From positions 1 to 6,376 of the forward strand of contig PIVH01000298.1 of NCBI GenBank assembly GCA_003354225.1: DNA of 6,376 bases, read 5' to 3'. The stretch comes from Globobulimina sp. Taxonomy: Eukaryota; Foraminifera; Rotaliida. Positions 5,059-6,376 of the stretch are shown here, one piece after another. The notes beneath the pieces are model-generated. The model was given only the letters and a program-made list of their open reading frames with translations. It ran no database searches and was not told where the DNA came from. Numbering within the stretch: the first letter of the stretch is position 1; every line of letters begins with the position of its first letter. A program made the translations under genes and the position numbers.

Positions 5059-6376
5059 ATGAAGAAACCATTAATAATAATCACAACTAATGAGGCAAAT
5101 ACTAACCCTGCATATGGCTACGGAAGCATTCCCATTGTCAAAGCAACAAACACTACGCTACAAACGGATGGTTCCAGATCACAATCCCATATAAATAGAG
5201 AAGCCATAAAACAAAGACAATTTTCTAAATCAATGAGCTATATCAACCGATCAAAATTGGCAACACCATATTTTCGACCATATAGTCCTTCTTTAACTGC
5301 CAGATCCTCTGCATATATCGATCGAAGTGCCATTGCAACAGCGAATTTAGATATAACTGCACTGGATATTGACCCAAAAAATGATAATAAACTCAGTACA
5401 TTTCAGGCGGGATTTACTGTCATAAATTTATTTTTAGGCTTATGTTTATTATCATATCCTTATGCTTTAATGTGTGGTTCATTCATATCAATTATTTGTT
5501 TTGTTTTTATTTGTGTCGCATTATGTTATACTGGGAAATTAATTGTTCGTTGTTTCAATGCGTTGCGTGACGACGTTGAACATTCGTATCCCATGGTTGG
5601 CTACTTCAGTTTTAATAATTTCGGTTATTTATTAATTTCATTTGGAATCATAGCTGAATTATTTGGTGCGTTATGCACGAATACGATATTTTTATGGACA
5701 AATTTATCTTATTTGTTACTGCCATATCTAAGCATGAATGAGATCATTTTGATTTGTTCGTTGCTGTCACTGCCAACATGTTGGATGTTGAATTTTAGTC
5801 AGTTAGCAATCAATTCATTTTTGGGTTGTGTTTGCAAGATATTTACTGCGATAGTTGTGGTATTTACTTTTTTTGTTAATTTAGATGACGTTTCTGAAAA
5901 CGTTAAGTTTGGGGAAATTAAATTGTTTCCAGCGTCCACGCAATCTTTTTGTGTAGCGGTCGGTATTTTTATTATGGGGTTTTCAGGACATCCGTGTTTG
6001 CCATCGATTTATAGAGATATGAGACATCCAGAAAGTTTTGAAAAAATGTTGGATATTTGTTTTTTTATAATGTGTATTTCTTATATTTTAATTTCCGTGT
6101 TTGGATATCTGACATTTGGACAAAACACAAATGTTATAATTACTGGAAATTTATTGACTCAAAATGAATATTTAAGGTAACACTCAAAGTATTTATATGA
6201 TAATATGTTTTTGCTGTGTATTAAATCCAGAAACAATGATAAATAAAATAAGTGTTTTGATAACTGGATTAAAAACACTTATAACAGTTCTATTTATTAT
6301 TGTTTCTGGATACAATGTACAGCATATTATCATATTATATATTCCGTTAAGTGCAACCCTGATTATTTTGGTTATT
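5059..6376 (+). CDS. Amino-acid/auxin permease family transporter (SLC32/SLC36-like), 3' partial, with a +1 frame problem near 6177
   Basis: This is a multi-pass permease of the amino-acid/auxin permease group, which moves amino acids with protons or sodium across plasma or vesicle membranes. The first ATG in frame is 5059. A polar N-terminal tail of about 110 residues carries three copies of a short motif (SHINREAIKQ, SYINRSKLAT, AYIDRSAIAT; residues 43-52, 60-69, 85-94). The family core follows: FQAGFTVINLFLGLCLLSYPYAL (helix 1), CYTGKLIVRCF at the end of helix 2, then helices at about 190-223, 228-243 and 250-274, FGEIKLFP, GHPCLPSIYRDM (cf. LPSIxxxM), YLTFG and ITGNL. The frame stops at TAA 6178-6180. 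One base away the reading continues from 6179 to the window edge: SIYMIICFCCVLNPETMINK, then a hydrophobic helix. This fits the family's next helix with its NP motif. A GT..AG intron (6177-6253) could instead restore the frame but would delete that helix. Substrate cannot be predicted. Confidence 0.75.
6171..6253 (+). other. Frame break, or candidate 77-bp intron, in the transporter gene
   Basis: After NEYLR the frame meets TAA at 6178-6180. Explanation 1: a one-base surplus in AAGGT (6174-6178); removing it continues as NTQSIYMIICFCCVLNPE. Explanation 2: an intron 6177-6253 (AAG|GTAACA ... AAAATAAG|TGTT), phase 2, giving YLSVLITGLKTL. The size suits this genome, but the acceptor lacks a pyrimidine tract and the removed part looks like conserved protein. 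The sequence favours explanation 1 modestly. Confidence 0.55.

Noticed and set aside
1-6376. A ciliate-type genome with reassigned stop codons
   Set aside because: All three stops end genes at sensible places, and reading TAA or TAG through does not repair the breaks, since these need frame or strand changes.

Overview
The window looks like nuclear DNA of a compact, AT-rich unicellular eukaryote. Five protein-coding genes are packed with gaps of about 40 to 200 bases. Four introns of 54 to 90 bp have GT..AG ends, mostly starting GTAT, and one carries a perfect TACTAAC branch site. The proteins are eukaryotic types: a sacsin-like protein, an XK-related membrane protein, a serine peptidase of family S28, XRCC4, and an amino-acid/auxin-permease-type transporter. 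The XK-related protein resembles, from memory, the expanded families of rhizarians such as the foraminiferan Reticulomyxa. That placement is a guess. The standard genetic code fits every gene.

Layout: (1) 1-106, minus: the N-terminus of a sacsin-like protein running off the left edge. (2) 145-2146, plus: an XK-related membrane protein with one 56-bp intron, divergent from gene 1 across only 38 bp. (3) 2194-3911, minus: an S28 serine carboxypeptidase with a signal peptide, four exons and a complete catalytic triad, convergent with gene 2. (4) 3990-4853, plus: an intronless XRCC4, the scaffold of DNA ligase IV in non-homologous end joining, divergent from gene 3 across a 78-bp spacer with a 9-bp dyad symmetry near its centre. 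(5) 5059-6376, plus: an SLC32/SLC36-like amino-acid transporter running off the right edge. There is no operon-like logic; the genes are functionally unrelated neighbours. The window holds no RNA gene, CRISPR array or mobile element that I can see.

The main observation is that three of the four largely complete genes carry small lesions inside otherwise well-preserved coding sequence. In the XK-related gene, a segment of about 60 bp encoding one membrane helix lies in inverted orientation, so the helix reads only from the minus strand. In the S28 gene, two short internal stretches are missing (just after the FAE of the FAEHRYYG-type block, and just after the catalytic GHH), each with a frame change. 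In the transporter, the frame changes by one base near 6177, unless an intron covers it. XRCC4 is intact. The lesions could be recent mutations (template switching, microhomology deletions), pseudogenes, amplification or assembly artefacts, or, least likely, programmed rearrangement. The sequence alone does not decide.
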